NCBI GenBank assembly: GCA_022316685.1
Contig: JAKJHU010000133.1
Span: forward strand, 558,001-622,000
DNA: 64,000 nucleotides
From: Progne subis subis
Lineage: Eukaryota > Chordata > Aves > Passeriformes > Hirundinidae
Direction of reading: 5' to 3'
Of this stretch, positions 10,561-23,660 are shown piece by piece (positions within the stretch are counted from its first letter, which is position 1; every line of letters starts with the position of its first letter). The notes beneath the pieces were generated by a model. It saw nothing but the letters and a program-made list of their open reading frames with translations, did not search any database and had not been told where the DNA came from. Position numbers and translations under genes: made by a program.

Positions 10561-13500
10561 CTTACATCTTCTCTCACTACCAGTGCCCCAGCTTGGGAAC
10601 GACTCCATGGCACCGCCTCAGCTTTGCCCTGAAGGTGTTTACGTGAGAAATCAACCCACAGAGTCTCTCCAAATCGGTCCTTCCAGGACTTCCAGCTTAC
10701 ATGATTTATGTTTTACGGAATGCTTATCACAGAATTACAACATAGGGCACAAACCCAAGAGAAAAATATGGAATGAGGTTGTCGTGGGCGGATTTTGTCT
10801 CGTGTAGCTCTGACAAGGTCCAAACCAGACCTTGTTGCTGGATTCCCTGAGAAGCCCAGGAGCTGTGGCAGGTCCTGGTTTGGCAGGGTTTGTCCCCTGA
10901 CACTGAGGGCATTTTTCCCTCATCCAGTTACACAGGGATCTGGGTTTGAGCAAATGAATCCTGCTCCTATAGGACCCAGAAAGGGTTCATGTTGTCTCAT
11001 AGTTGGCAGTGCTGGCAATCAGGGGGTGAGACCCTGAGCTCTGCCTGCCCGGTGCCCACCCTGCAGTGTGCTGGCAGGGCCCCAGCACACCTGAAGCTGC
11101 TGTGCCTGTCCCAGGGGCCAGGAGTGGAACAGGAGTGATGTGTCCCCTCCACACTCTGTTCTCATCTGGCTCCAAGCAGATCAGTGGCTGTCCTCAGTCT
11201 TCTCTGCTTGACCCCAAAATGTTCTGTTCAAGGAAAAATAGCCCAACACATGACTGCTTATAGCATCACTCTTTGCTTGTAGCTCCCTATCAGCTGCTTG
11301 GATGCTCTTGGCCAGTGTCTGTAGATGGCACCTGCCAGGTTCCATCAGGGCCTGGCTGAGGGCTCTCATTGCACAGGATTGGTTACCAGGGGCACAACTG
11401 TTAATGGCACATCCCTTCTCTGCTGCTCAGGAAGATACAGGAGTGGATTTCCCAAGTGAACAAGCAATGGGAAGTGCGGGCAGGACCCCACTGGGCATTT
11501 TCAAAGCATCAGTCAAATCTGATTAACTCCAGATCACTGCTCTGGTTGAAATCAGAGGCATTAGCAGCCTGAGTCAACTGACAGCCCCAATTTATGCACA
11601 TAAGGTGCATAACACCTTAAAAAATTTCACCCTGCAGTGACTCTCTGAAGTTAAAGTGAGATTCCACAGTGAGCAGGAAGCTGCAGAGGTCATTCAAGGC
11701 TGGGTGTCTGCCTGTGCCACTTCCCTCTGCTGCACCACAAACTGGGGCTGGGATGAGCCTGTGTGATGCCAAGGGACGGTCCCTGGGGAAGAGGCACTGT
11801 GAGCCCCAGCCCCGGGTGACATTCAGCCCATCACTGCAGGGTCACTGGCACCGTGGAGGCTTCCTGTGATGGCACAGGCTGTTTCTGTGAGCTGCTGACA
11901 GATGGAAAATATTGCCCAACACAGAGGAGGCTTGGCTCACCTCTGATTCACTAACAGAACGAGGGATCTTAGATCTGCAACCAGAATTATTTACAAGGTT
12001 CATTCATTGTGCTGTACTATTTGCTCCTGTCTTTAAAAATGTGTTTCCTTTCCAGCCTGCACCTCTTCCAGGCAAGCTGCTCTTTCATCAGCAGATGAAG
12101 GTTCTGTTTGTACCTCTGCATGTGTGCAAGTACGTACAGGACCAGTTCTTCCTGAGCGAACACACACCGTTCCCAGCCCTGGCAGCATCCTGGGGCCTCC
12201 CTCCCCTCTGCACTTGACAGACACAAAGAGCATTCATTGTGCTCAGCAGCTCCCGCTGGGTAAAAGCCCATCTTGGAGTGCTGGCAGACACGGGGCTTGT
12301 TGGGAAGTGGAAATGCCACCAGGTGTAGTCACGCTGCTCCATCGCGGCTGCTGTTCTGCTCAGGGGAGACGCTGTGCCTGTGCTCGCTCCTGCCCGTGCC
12401 TCCTGGGATCTGGGGAGGTGAGCCTCCCTCTGGAAAAGAACCCAGCTGCTCTGGGGAGCAGGTCCCCGAGCGCTGCTGGCAGCTGGCCGCTCTGGATCTC
12501 TCTGCTGTGTGTCTCCAGGGCAGCTCCCGGCCGAGCTCGGCCCAGTTCAGGGGCTTCAGCTGGCTGGAAGGGGCTGGAAGAAACCAGCACTCAGGATGGT
12601 CCTCAGGTGCCACCTCTTCCCTGCAGTGGGGCCACTCTTCTCAAAGCCCAGACCCAAACCATGACATGAAAAAAAATTCCCAGGCTCTTCTGCTTTCACA
12701 GAACTGGAGCTGGGCTCTGGTCCAAGCAACGGCCCAGCATTCAGCCTCCACCATGGTGTTCCTGTCACTGGAGAAGTTTCTGCTCATTTAGTGAAATTCA
12801 GTCCTCAGCTCTTTCCACAGGTGCTGTCAGGCTCCATCTGTGCTGGAGTTATCCTCTCTGCCTGCTGTCCCCTGGGGGATTTGGCCCAGGCTGTGTGCTG
12901 CTGGTGGGTCTCTGGAGCTTCTCCTCCAGCACAGGGTCCAGGCAGGTTGGAAAGGCTCATGGCTCAGTGGGTCAGGGATGATTTTGCTTTTTGATTCCAG
13001 CAGCAACAAAAGTTCCTCTCCTGAGCATGTCAGTGAACTGCCCATCCCTCACAAACCCTCTCCAGGAGCTGGTGGATGTAGGAAATGGAGGTGCTGAGCA
13101 AACACCTTTAAGGCTCCCCTTCCTCTCCCTGCCTTATCTGAGGCTCTTGGGCAATGCTTGGATTCCGTCTCCACACTCTGACACTTTCCCACTGCTTCCA
13201 GCTTTGGGAAGATGCAGGGAAAGCTGCAAAAAGCCACTTTGCTGTTCCCACTGCACTGCTGTGGGGGGGCCAAGGCCAAGGAGGCCTCTTGGCCCGAGGG
13301 AGCTGGAGCTGGCAGTGCTGCCCCAGCTCTGGGGCCTGAGCCAGGGCTTTGTGTGGCCTTTCCTGGCGGTGGAGTGCTGTCCTTTTTGGCACAAAGAAGA
13401 TCAGTGGCAGACTTACTTAGTGGAAGGATGGCAACACACCATGGCCGTGGCTATGCCAAACAATAGGGAAGATTCCCAACGACAAATTAAAAATAATGAG

Positions 13501-14473
13501 CATTATCAAGGGCTTTTGAAAGCAAAATCAGTCAGGCAAGAGGTTCAGAACTGATGTGCAAGAGCAATGACTATGAATAATCCCTTTCCTCAGCTGGGCT
13601 CAGCGTTACCAGCTCTAACATGGCAGTGGGAGCAAGGGGAGCATTGTCAGTCCTTCTACTTGAAATGAAAGCCTCTGAAAGGTCACCCAGTCTGCCCAAG
13701 ACACACTGAACTGGTTGGCTTTCCACTGTTTTTGTTGCTAGGGGGAGCCTATAGCTTCATATTTGGAAGATCTTAACCAACCCTGTTGTTTATTTAGAAA
13801 TAAAAGTAAGTTGACATCAAAGGCCCAGTTATTTTGGGCTTTAACTGCCAGGGTGATTTGAAGCTGACAGCAAGCAGGCTGTAACTATTAATATCTTCAG
13901 TCATGCCAAAAGGAGAGAAGGAGGGGAAAGAGTCTCAGGTCAATTTTCTGCCTGTTAGGGACTATTAGTGGTTCCACACAGGAAGCCAAAAAAAATAAAA
14001 TTATATAGTACTATAAATTCTTCCATAAGCCACAAAACACCACAAATTTGCAGCTAATAAACCTGAAGATGAAGTGAGATTAGAAGTTGTAGATGGGACA
14101 TTTGCTGACTATTTCAGCCCCAGTGGAGTTGTAGATGTTACCATGGTGCCTGGAGGGGACTTTGTGCAGCCTCCTCTGAGGACCTGCATTTCCACCTGTC
14201 CTGTGCTGGCACCTCATCAAGCTGCCAGTAAATGTAATTACTGCCTCTGCTAGCTGTGCTGGTTGCTGTGGGCAAATCAAGCTGGGCTGGAAATGATTTA
14301 ATTGGTAGTCTGGAAGCCCAAGGGGGCCATGGTGACCATGTAGTTTGACCTCTTGCCCAGCACTGGCCAGACAGCTTTACCCAGACTCCATACATCCAGT
14401 CATGGCTTATGGCTGAGCTGCCAGGTTAGTTCAAATATGAAAAATAACTGCACAATCAGGTGCCATATTTTCT

Positions 14474-14625
14474 GGGATCACAGATTCATTAAGGTTGGAA
14501 AAGCCAAGATCATCGAGTCCAACCATTAACCCCACACTAAACCAAGTCCCTAAACACCCTAAGTATTTTTTGGATGCTTGCAGCACTTTCTGTGTAGCAC
14601 CAGCCCAAACCTCACTCTCCTGGCA
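14474..14625 (-). mobile_element. CR1 LINE fragment, 3' end
   Basis: On the plus strand the sequence starts 'cagattcattaaggttggaa', continues with 'aagatcatcgagtccaacca' and 'ccctaaacaccctaagtatt'. This is the reverse complement of a CR1 3' region, so the element points along the minus strand, the same way as LGR6. It is 5'-truncated. Confidence 0.8.
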
Positions 14626-17214
14626 GTGGCAGGCAGTGAGTGTGTGCCCTTGTCCGGGTTGATCTGGGGGTGAGATGCAGCCAGTGCCTGTAATAAATGA
14701 GAGGAGGAAAGGGGGATGTGAAGGGCCCAGAGCACTTGTCTGGCTCCAGGCAATGTGCCCAGCCCCTGAAGGAAGATGTGCAAGAGGGGGATGTTCACAG
14801 GCACTGCAGAGAGGCAAGACCCACCATGGGATTCATCTGCTCGGGTCGGTGTTTTCATTGGGAAATTATTCATGTCCTAGAAAACCCCTTTGTTTTGCAA
14901 GTTATTAGGGGAAGTCAGGCTATGATGGAACTTGAGGGAGTGCATGTGTGTCCCAAAGGAGCAGAGTGGGCTGCCCACTGTGGAAGGTTGTCAGGTGCTT
15001 GGGGTACATGATTCCTGCCAGGAGCAAAGAGCAGTCTCTGACCAAGGATTCCTTCTGGCAGCCTGACCTGGAAACGTGTCAGCCTCTCACTGACACGGTG
15101 CTGCAGCACTTTACAGGGTCTCTGTGGCGCTGATGGTCCATTGCTGAGGCAGGGGGCTGTCTGTGGGTTGTGCCTTTTACCCCTGCAGCCACCAGTCCCT
15201 CCCAGTGCAGCTCTGATCCCCACTGGAAATCGCAGCAGTGCCCAGCGTGTGGCTGTTCCACCCGGGACTGCTGCCTGCTCTCTGACTCACAGAGGTGATG
15301 GATAAACCTTTGATGTATTTACCACTCTGCCATGCACACTCAGGGACAGGGCCCTCGGTGCTGGGACACACAGAAACATCCACAAGCTGATGGCTCAGGA
15401 GGCAGGCACGGAGGGGGCTGCTCTTTGCCGGGCTGGAGAGGAAGGCAAAGCTCTGGGATGCCTTGTCTACAGCAGAGCATTCCCCAACTGCAGGAAAGGA
15501 GCTGGGGATTTCTACCTGCTCCCCAAGGTGCACGAATGGTTGGTGAACAGCCCTGGAGCTCTGCTGCTGGCAGGAAGGAGCGTGGGATGGAGGCAAAGCT
15601 CCTGTGCATCAGCACATCTGCGCTGAAAACGTGCCCCCAGCTGCCTCTGCTGCCCTTCTGCTGCCTGCAAGGGCTGCTCCTCCTCTGCACAGGCATCACT
15701 TCACACTCACACACCTCGGGGGGAAGAGGCACAGACAGCTGCTCCAGGAAAGGCTCTGGGAACAAGGAAAGGCTTTGGGCAAAAGGAAGCCCAAAGAGCC
15801 AGAGGAGCTGAGGACCTGTGATGGGTCACAGCCTGTCTGCAGACTCAGAGGTCGGAGCTTGGAGAGCCCCAGTGCTGCTGTTCATTGCAAGATCAGTGGC
15901 AGGGGGAGCCAGGCTGGAGAGCTGGCCAGGGCAAGAGGGAGTGTGAGGATTTGGTGGGCAAAGGGAGACGAGCCTTACAGTGGAGCCATGGAAAAGTGCA
16001 GTGCCTCCAGAACGACCTTTTCACCTGAACTGCCTTCATTTTCTCTCTTTTTTTTTCTTTATAAACCTGCAGAATATCCTGCTTGACTGGGCTTGTGTTC
16101 TGCCAAAGCTCAGCCTGGTTACGAGGTGGTTCAGAGCTGAAGTGAAGCTGGTTCAGAGCTGAGCAGCATCAGGAAGAACACATTCCTGGGGGTCCTGGGG
16201 GTCCAGGCTCCTGCTTTAGGGGGAGAAGCTGCAGCAAACTGGGAGCAGGACCCAAGGAGACACCCAGTCAGTGCTAGGTGTGTTTACCAGTTCAGATTTA
16301 CAGGTGACTTTCTCTGTTTAGAAAAGTCCCTTTCCAGTTACACAATGATCAGAGCAGACAGTGAAATCTGTAGCTCTGTTCTTGGACCAGGCACAGGGAC
16401 CCATGCAACCCTGAGCTGTGGCCCTTTTTCCAAAAAGCCACCTGTCCCCTTCCTTTCTCTGTCCCCTCAGAGTCCCTGAGCCTCTCCTGAAGTCCCTTTC
16501 ATCCTCTGGCAGGGCAGATTGGGATCACACAGCCAGGCTCTGGTGAGCTGCCTGGGGACCCGTGCTGACCCTGCAGGCCTGGAGCATCAGGTTGCTGAGG
16601 AAGGACCAGGGCAGCTCAGCACAGCAAACAGGGTGTCCTTGAGGGCTCAGACCATCAGCTGCTTTGGGAATTGCACAGATTTGGGATTAACGTCGAGAGA
16701 CTGCACAAAAGGCTTCAAAGGAAACACGCTGATGGAGAGAAATCCGCTTGAGGAGCAAGGTAGCATTTGGCAGGGAGTTTTCTGTCTACAAAGCCTGTCT
16801 GGTCCTTAAAGTGTTAAACAACCCTTGTATGAACTGTACTGCAGATATTTCCCATTTCCTTCTTCCTGCCTTCATTGCCCAAGGTGTACTTTATATTAAC
16901 TTTCTTTTCTTTTTTTTTTTCTTTTTTTTTTTTGCCCCCAGACAATCCAACTCTCCAGAGGAGTTGGTAGGTTCCAGCTCTGCCCTGCATTTACAGACTC
17001 GGCTAATTACCCAGATAATGGGACGGGTGCTGTGGTAAGGGCATTTCCTGTGAGGCAAGGTTAGGCAGATAAAACGCCTGGAGCCAGAGGGTTTTGGATT
17101 CAGCCCTTCTGGGAGACGTTTCTAATTTATTAGTGCTATTTTTTAAAAATAAATTAAAAGGTTTTTAAATGCATGGAGATTTGCTCTTTCCAAGTGATTT
17201 ATCTCCTTTGTCTG

Positions 17215-17540
17215 AAGGGCGGAGGAGCTGGCAGGGATGCGGATGGGGAGGGAGAATCCAGGGAGATAGGAAACAGCGGGGTCATCTCAGGTGGAGGGGA
17301 TGGGCGGGGGCTGCGTGCCCTCTCTGTACACGTCCGTGTCTGAGACAGGCTGGAGATGTCCCAGAGGAGCAGCGCTTTTGGGGCAGATCGTTGCTATTTT
17401 GGCTGCAGGCGGCAGGCCTCCCGCGTTTTGATCCGGTCCTGGGGAGCAGCCGTTGATTTCCCAGCCCTGCGCTGGGGAATGGGGAGGCCGGGCACTGCCA
17501 GGACACGCTTCTGCTCCCTGCCAGCGCCAGGGTCTGTCTG
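17215..17540. promoter_or_regulatory. CpG-rich intronic patch (possible regulatory element)
   Basis: CpG dinucleotides are unusually frequent here for this window (gggcggagg, gatgcggatg, gggcgggggctgcg, ggcaggcctcccgcgttttg, gatccggtcc, gccgttg). The patch follows an AT-rich stretch with a 'ctaattaccc' motif at about 17001. A GGGCGG GC box is present. No start codon or splice context for an alternative first exon was established. Confidence 0.3.
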
Positions 17541-17826
17541 TGTGGCTGTGCCAAGGCAGGAGGAGCCCTGGCCCCTGCCCTCCCTCCTTGCTCCATCACA
17601 GGGCCCACTGGCAGGGCCACGGCTCTGACTTTTGCATTTTTCCCTTTGCCTCAGCAGCTCCAGCAGAGCTCTGAGCAGGTGTTGGGGAATGTGAGGTGGC
17701 TTTTGTGGTGGGGGACCCTGCACATCCCTTGCCAGCCCACCTGAGCCACAGCTGAGAGCGCATTCCCGCTGCTGCTGCCCACCTGCCTTTATCAGAGGCC
17801 CCAGGGACTCCTCATCAGGCTTCCTG

Positions 17827-17846
17827 GTGTGTGTGTGTGTGTGTGT
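17827..17846. repeat. GT dinucleotide microsatellite
   Basis: About ten GT repeats (tgtgtgtgtgtgtgtgtg) lie in the intron. It is a simple microsatellite. Confidence 0.95.
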
Positions 17847-17952
17847 CAGCCAGCCCCCAGGGCCACCACACCTCTCCCTGCTCGGACAAAACAGTGTTGG
17901 GAGAAAAAGCATGCTTTCCTCTTTTCTTCAAAGCAGAGATCCCATCCCAGGA

Positions 17953-18080
17953 CAATTTTAGTGAGTCACTTCCACAATTGCTTTGCTGGAAGACTTGGGA
18001 AAAGCCAAGATCGTGGAGTCCAACCATTAACCCCACACTAAACCATGTCCCTAAGCAATTTTAGTGAGTCACTTCCACAA
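17953..18080. repeat. Perfect 25-bp direct repeats (17953-17977, 18056-18080) around a CR1 fragment
   Basis: The 25 bases that begin 'caattttagtgagtcacttc' and end 'cacaa' occur without mismatch at 17953-17977 and 18056-18080. The 78 bases between them contain a minus-oriented CR1 fragment. CR1 insertions normally leave little or no target duplication, so the origin of the repeat is open. Confidence 0.9.
17996..18055 (-). mobile_element. Very short CR1 LINE fragment
   Basis: The sequence 'aaaagccaagatcgtggagt', then 'ccaaccattaaccccacact', then 'aaaccatgtccctaag' is nearly the same as part of the CR1 copy at 14474-14625. Only about 60 bases remain, on the minus strand. Confidence 0.75.
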
Positions 18081-18966
18081 CTGATTGGGGAGATCCATGA
18101 GGAGCCTCTGTCCCCTTTCAGCTGCATTCTGCGCTTGCTCTCTGGGCTCTGCTCTGCTCTGCTCTGCCGTGGGGACACCGAGGGACATCTGCCTGACAGC
18201 AGGGAAGGTGGGAATGCTAAATGATGGGCTGTGTTTGGAGATGGAATTTGGGGCCAGCTCTGAGGTTCAGCTGCCATAGTTACATGCCCTCCCCATGGCT
18301 ATCCCTGCGGCACACACACACACTCAAACACCTATGGCTGCACAGGTTCAGGTCAGCTTCCTCTTCCACCCCTCTGCACAGAGCAGTGACCTGGAGCTTG
18401 GTCATGTGGGGGAGCTTCACTCATTCCCCTTCAGCTGTGATCCATGAAATATTCATATTTCAGTGGCACAGAGGGATAAATTCAGTGTTATCATAATCTA
18501 CCTAATGAGGCTGAAGTCAAGCACCATGAAATATGAGGCAATTGTTCATCAGCCTTTAGACTCTGTTCAGCTGATAGCAAAGCTCAGGGACCTTAGGACA
18601 CTGCTCAGCTTTCCACGTGAGGGTGGTAAGGAGGAAACCTGGGCATAAGACCAACCTCCCTGTGGAAATTGATGTCACAGGGATCCCCTCATGAGAAATC
18701 CTTTCCTCATGCAGCAGTGGGGAACCTGACCCCTGTGTTAGCTCCATGCAGGCATTTGGATGGCAATTTCCCCTTGCTGTTCCTCTGAAACCACAGCCAC
18801 GCTCTCCTCAGCACTCTGCTCCCAGCCCTGAGCACAGGGTCAGAGTGCTCCCAGGAATGATTCTCTGTCACTGCAGGGATGCTCCTGGCTGCAGCTGAAC
18901 TGCTCCTTCCATCAGCTTTTCCATAAGCACTCCTACTCACCAGGCCTGTAATACACAACAAGTCTC

Positions 18967-19079
18967 GTCACAGAACCATGGGATGGTTTGGGTTGGAAGG
19001 GACCTTTAAAGATCGTCTCATTTCAAGCCCCTGCCGTGGGCAGGGACATCTCTCACTAGGAGGTGTCTAAACCCCTTGC
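18967..19079 (-). mobile_element. CR1 LINE fragment, 3' end
   Basis: The plus strand reads 'cacagaaccatgggatggtt', then 'tgggttggaagggaccttta' and 'gggcagggacatctctcact'. This is the reverse complement of the CR1 terminal region (…aggtcccttccaaccc…), so the copy is minus-oriented and heavily 5'-truncated. Confidence 0.85.
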
Positions 19080-22000
19080 CCTTCTTGCTGCTTTGTTAAA
19101 GACTGAGAAATCAGGTCTGAGACTGTAATTAAATGTAGAAGTCAAGATCTTTCCATCCGAATGGCAGAAGCAGGTTACGCTGCCAGATGTTTTACAGCAG
19201 GTGTTAAACATCCCAAAGGACGAGACACCATGGGGCAGGACTGACAAGGCAAATCTGGAACAGGGAAGCAAGGCAAAGAGCAGTGTCTGCAGTCCCAGCT
19301 CTTGGCATGCCTTGCACCTACTTCTTGCAAAAGATGCTGCTTCCCTTGACTCCTTTTCATTTCACCTCCCCAGTCCTCACCCTCTTGGGATAACCTCACC
19401 TTGTGCCAGGCCATTTGCTGTGGTCCAAACACTCACCTTGGCCACAGGCCTTCCCCTCTGGCCACACCAATGGCTGATGGGTGTAAAATACCCCTTGGTG
19501 TTTATGGACTCCATGTCCAGCAGGGCAGTGCTGGCTCCTCCCTGCATTTCCTACGGGCATCCCCTGACCTTACACCTTGTGTAGAGGATCGAGGCCATTA
19601 CCCAAAGGGGCTACAGGAAGGATGTGTCACATCAGGATATTTGCACTCTTATTTACTCCGTGTCTTTGGAAAAGGACTAAAAAATGCCAAACTTCTCCCA
19701 CTCTGATCATCTAATCCCAGGTTTCATGACTCAGCTTGGGGCTTCTTCCCACAGGTGGGCTGTTCTGTGTCGTCTCTCAGGCTGATGGGAACTGGAGAGG
19801 GAATCTCACTGGTTTACAGGGCTGTTTCGAAACCCCTTTGGGAATCTGGCCCAGGCTGCTCTGACTTGCTTCCAGCCTACCTGCCAGCTTTCCTTCCCGG
19901 GAAGAGAGGCTGGGCTGGGGGGGGTGGCTGGGGAGCAGCCAGGTCTTGCCCTGACAGAAAAAAATTTCTTGGGGCTGCCTTCTCCAGTTTCACACCAGTG
20001 TTTGACTCGTTGAGACCTGGTGGGTGCTGCACATCTGCCTGTCCCCCATCATTGTGGAGAACACAGAGCTGCCCCTGCTGTGCACTTGGCAGAGCTGCCT
20101 TGTTCATAGAAGGTGTGGGTCAATGCAAGGGAAATGTGAAGTGGTTCATCTGGCTTCACCTCTTTCTAGATTTGCTGCCCTCCTGAAATATCAGGGCCAA
20201 GCCCTGTCCAAGAACAAGGATGCTCCTCTGGGATCTGTTTTTGCAGAAATGCTGGGACTTGGGGCAGGTGAGCAGTGTGGTTGTACTTATGCAGCTCACA
20301 CATTGCTGAGACCTGCAGTGCCTGCTGCTTCTCTTAGGGTTTTGGCATTTAATAAAAATAGAAGTTTTCCTGTCTAGCCGAATACGAGAAGAAGTATTTC
20401 CCTTAGGGAGACAGAGGTTTTTGCACCTAAAACTTCCCAGGCTCTTCTGAAAAGCCCGAAACAATGTTTTCCTCTCAAATTTTACAGTTATTCAACTATT
20501 GTGCCTGGTTTATAATCACCATCTGGCCACAAATACTCATTTTAGGAACCCTGGAGAAATTTCTGTCTTCTCCAACCTTTACCATGCTGCTGCCTTCCAG
20601 GAGGTAACGCCCACGGGGTAACTGAGAGCATGGTTTGGCCTCCACAAGCCAAAAAAATGTGCTAAGTGCTGTCAACAGAATGTAATCATAATTTGAGTTA
20701 AAGGGTAAGCGTGGAGCCTGTAATCGTCTCCACATGCACAGGAGCTGAGAGGTGATAGGTAGATGCAGGTCTAGCAGCTTGGCTGGGATGGTGCAACCAG
20801 AAGCTTGGCAGTTTTTTTCCCCAGAATTTGGGGTGAGTGCTAAGGATTAACGCCAGGGGTGTCTCCACCTGAGGAACACGAGTTCCTCAAGGATCACTGG
20901 CTTAGAATGCTTGCTGGCCCAAAGGTGAGAATTGGATGCTCAGGCCAAGAGGAGTAGAAGGCCTCCCATGGCTCTGGAGGACGCTTCTTCAGAGCAATCA
21001 GGTGGGGAGGAGAGTGTGGAGAGTCTGGAGCTCTCTGCCACAGCAGTGTCCTTGCTGCAGGAGCTGTGCAGGGTGGGGCTGTGGGACCTCACACCAGTCC
21101 ATCCTGCAGGGCCTGGGCACAGGCAGAGCCCTGCTCCAACAGGACCATCCTTGGAGGCTGGATCCTGCCAGGGCTGCCTGATCAGCATCAGCAGGGACAG
21201 CACTTGCAGAGCTGCAGTGCTCCAGAGCCCCCACATTGCTGCACAGTCCTGTCCTTGTGGGCACTGGGAACAAGAGCAGGGGTCATGGAGCTCCCCAGCT
21301 GCTGGGTGGCACCTTGGATGAGCAGCAAAAGGCAAAGAAAATGTGAGAGCAGGAGAAGAGTGGGAGAGAGGGAAAATGAGCATTCAGCACAAATGGCTGT
21401 GGAAACAGAATTATCTCCCAGGGCTATGAAACGCTTTAGTCTTTCCCACAGCAAACAAGGGGCCATCTTTTCCTTTTCCTCCGCAGCTCCCTCCTGTTGG
21501 GATGGGCAGCAGCATCTCCAGCCACCCTGGCTGCAGAGAAGGGTTGCCTGGATGCAGGCTGGGATGTTGCTGCATGTCTGCTGCAGCTGTAGCCCAGACA
21601 AGGTTTTCTTCCATCAGCGACTTCTCTGCTTCCTCCTGCAGCTCCCTGCCTTTGTGCTGCCTGGGTGCCACAGCTCTGCCCTCACATATTTGCCTGTGAC
21701 CACCAGAAATGACTGGGGAGAAAGCCAAGCTGGGACCCGTGGGTCACCAGAGGAGACTATCCATCAGCCTCCCACCGCTGGCACAGTTCAACCTCTCCCC
21801 AGCTGAGCCCTTCTGGGTGGTCCCAGGATCTGCCAGTCTGCAAGGAAGAGACAATGTGTGTCATGGTCCTGCCCTGAGGAGTGTGTCTGGGGACCAAGGG
21901 TTTGCCTGCTGCTGCCACTCTGGCCCGAGAGCTGCTGTTGGCACCATGCTGGGCACAGAGGGGCCCCGTCCCCTTGAGTGGCACTTGAATGCTGGGAAGC

Positions 22001-22291
22001 AGCATCTCCTTCTGCTGTGACCTGGGCCCCCTGGTTCTCTTGGCAGGAAGCGAGGGCCAGACTCTGACCCCAAGCCTGTATGAAGGGACATGTTTCTGCA
22101 CAATTGAAGGCATCAAGCACCTCTTCCAGTCTTTCAGAGCCTCAATTTATTTGTTTGCTTGTTTATGCTTCCTCCTGAGCCAATGCAAAGCACACGAGGC
22201 ACAGGCCATTCATGCAGCTGTCACAGCACAGGGAATGTGGGGCCAGGCTGTGGGATGAAACTCCCAGAGTTCAGGGTGAGCCCCCTGCTGC

Positions 22292-22545
22292 GAATCACAA
22301 AATCACAGAATGGTTTGGCTTGGAAGGGACCTCAAAGCCCATCTGGTTCCACCCCCTGCCGTGGCAGGGGCACCTTCCACTGTCCCTGGTTGCTCCAAGC
22401 CCTGTCCAACCCGGCCTTGGACATTTCAGGGATGGGGCAGCCACAGCTTCTCTGGGGACCCTGTGCCAGGGCCTCAGCACCCTCACAGCCAAGAATTTCT
22501 TCCTGCTCTGATCTCAATCTACCTTCCTGAAGCTGTGTCCTGGAG
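22292..22545 (-). mobile_element. CR1 LINE fragment, 3' end
   Basis: A well-preserved copy begins 'gaatcacaaaatcacagaat' and continues with 'ggtttggcttggaagggacc', 'ttccactgtccctggttgct' and 'gggaccctgtgccagggcct'. It is the reverse complement of the same CR1 subfamily seen in plus orientation at 28330, 34368, 40228, 50838 and 58545. It is 5'-truncated and has no open reading frame of its own. Confidence 0.92.
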
Positions 22546-23092
22546 GTGAGTTCATTCCTCCTTCCCATCCTCCCTGCAGCCTTCTGATGGATTGTTTCCC
22601 AGCCATGCTGAGAACATGGTGTGCAGTCAGCTGGCTGTGGGTGATGCCAGCAGACATGAGATCATCTCAGAGATACCCCACAGACCCCTGAGGACTTTAC
22701 AGGTCCCAAACTCAAGCCAGCCCCTCGCTTTGGTGGTCAGGTGTTGGGGAGGCTTTAGGACCACACCCATGTGCCGAGGAAGGAGACACACTCCCTGAGC
22801 AGGGAATGAATCCAAGCTCTCGGGGTTGCACCTGGACTAGGATGGTGTCCAGAACCCCTTGCCATCCACACTGCCCACATGCACAGCTCCCCCTGCAGCA
22901 GCAGCACGGCCACGGGAGGAAAGCCCAGGCTCTCACTCCCCAGTAAGCACCATGCCCTGGGCACTTCCCCTGCTGCTGCCCTCAGTGCGCGGTGACCAGC
23001 GACACATGTGGGGCTGAGCCCCTTTCCTGCATGCTGTGCTGGGGGATGAACACACCCCATGTCTTTAGGACAGAATAAAACAGGGCACTCAC

Positions 23093-23164
23093 AGGGTTTC
23101 CAGGCTGTGCAGCCCATCAAAGCCGTTGGCTCCCAGGCTTTGGATCCGGTTGTTGTGCAGGTGC
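23093..23164 (-). CDS. LGR6: LGR6 internal exon, one leucine-rich repeat
   Basis: This 72-base exon encodes one repeat of the LGR6 ectodomain. The minus-strand acceptor is 'gcccacag' and the donor 'gtgagtgccc'. After the single base that completes a leucine codon it reads [20 protein letters not shown] and ends LETL. Human LGR6 has [24 protein letters not shown] at the same place, directly after the VVL that ends the previous exon. The phase (enters after two bases of the codon, leaves after two bases) is the same as in every other exon here, so skipping it would remove exactly one repeat without a frameshift. No alternative function is plausible. Confidence 0.95.
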
Positions 23165-23640
23165 CTGTGGGCAAAACAGAGATGGTCAGTGGGAGTGCAA
23201 GCTGATCTCTTCCTTTGCTCTGAGCTCTGGTCCAGAACATCCTGTAAGCTGAGCACAGCCCGGGCTGGGATGCCAAGGGCACCAAGGGGCTCCCCCTCTT
23301 ACCCCATGAGACACGTGTGGGGTGCAGTAGTGCTTGCAGAGAGCTACAGAGCTCCCATCCCTCTCAGGAATTCAGGCTAACGTAGGAGTTTCCCTGAGAT
23401 CTCCACCTTCACAGCTGCCAGGTGGCTGTGGATGAACATGCTTAAGCAAGAAGCTTCAAGAACCACCCTAGAGCTGACTGTACCCTGGCCTCAGCCCGCT
23501 GTGTGGCTTCACCAGCTGTTCTTGGGCACTGGGTGCAATCTAAGAACACAATCGTATTTGGACTCCCTGGAGCCTTAGTAGCAGCAAGAAGACTTTGAGT
23601 GCAAAATCATCCTGTTAGTCACGGTTTATTATCTTTACAT

Positions 23641-23660
23641 TAAAAAAAAAAAAAAAAAAC
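23641..23660. repeat. Poly-A run
   Basis: About 18 adenines are followed by 'caacccaaaaaacccccaaa'. No poly-A-terminated retrocopy could be identified upstream of it. Confidence 0.9.

Larger units (their letters stand above)
9255..23092. other. LGR6 intron (13.8 kb)
   Basis: This long intron separates the repeats at 23093-23164 and 9186-9254. It contains four minus-oriented CR1 fragments, a poly-pyrimidine run at about 16900-16935, a GT dinucleotide run at about 17827-17846, a short CA run at about 18310-18324, a CpG-rich patch at 17215-17540, and an AT-rich stretch with homeodomain-like TAATTA motifs at 10320-10480. No exon of another gene was recognised on either strand. Confidence 0.6.

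Noticed and set aside
16890..16945. Strong polypyrimidine tract followed by 'gcccccag' on the plus strand, like a splice acceptor
   Set aside because: The following sequence has no recognisable coding content, and no plus-strand gene was found.
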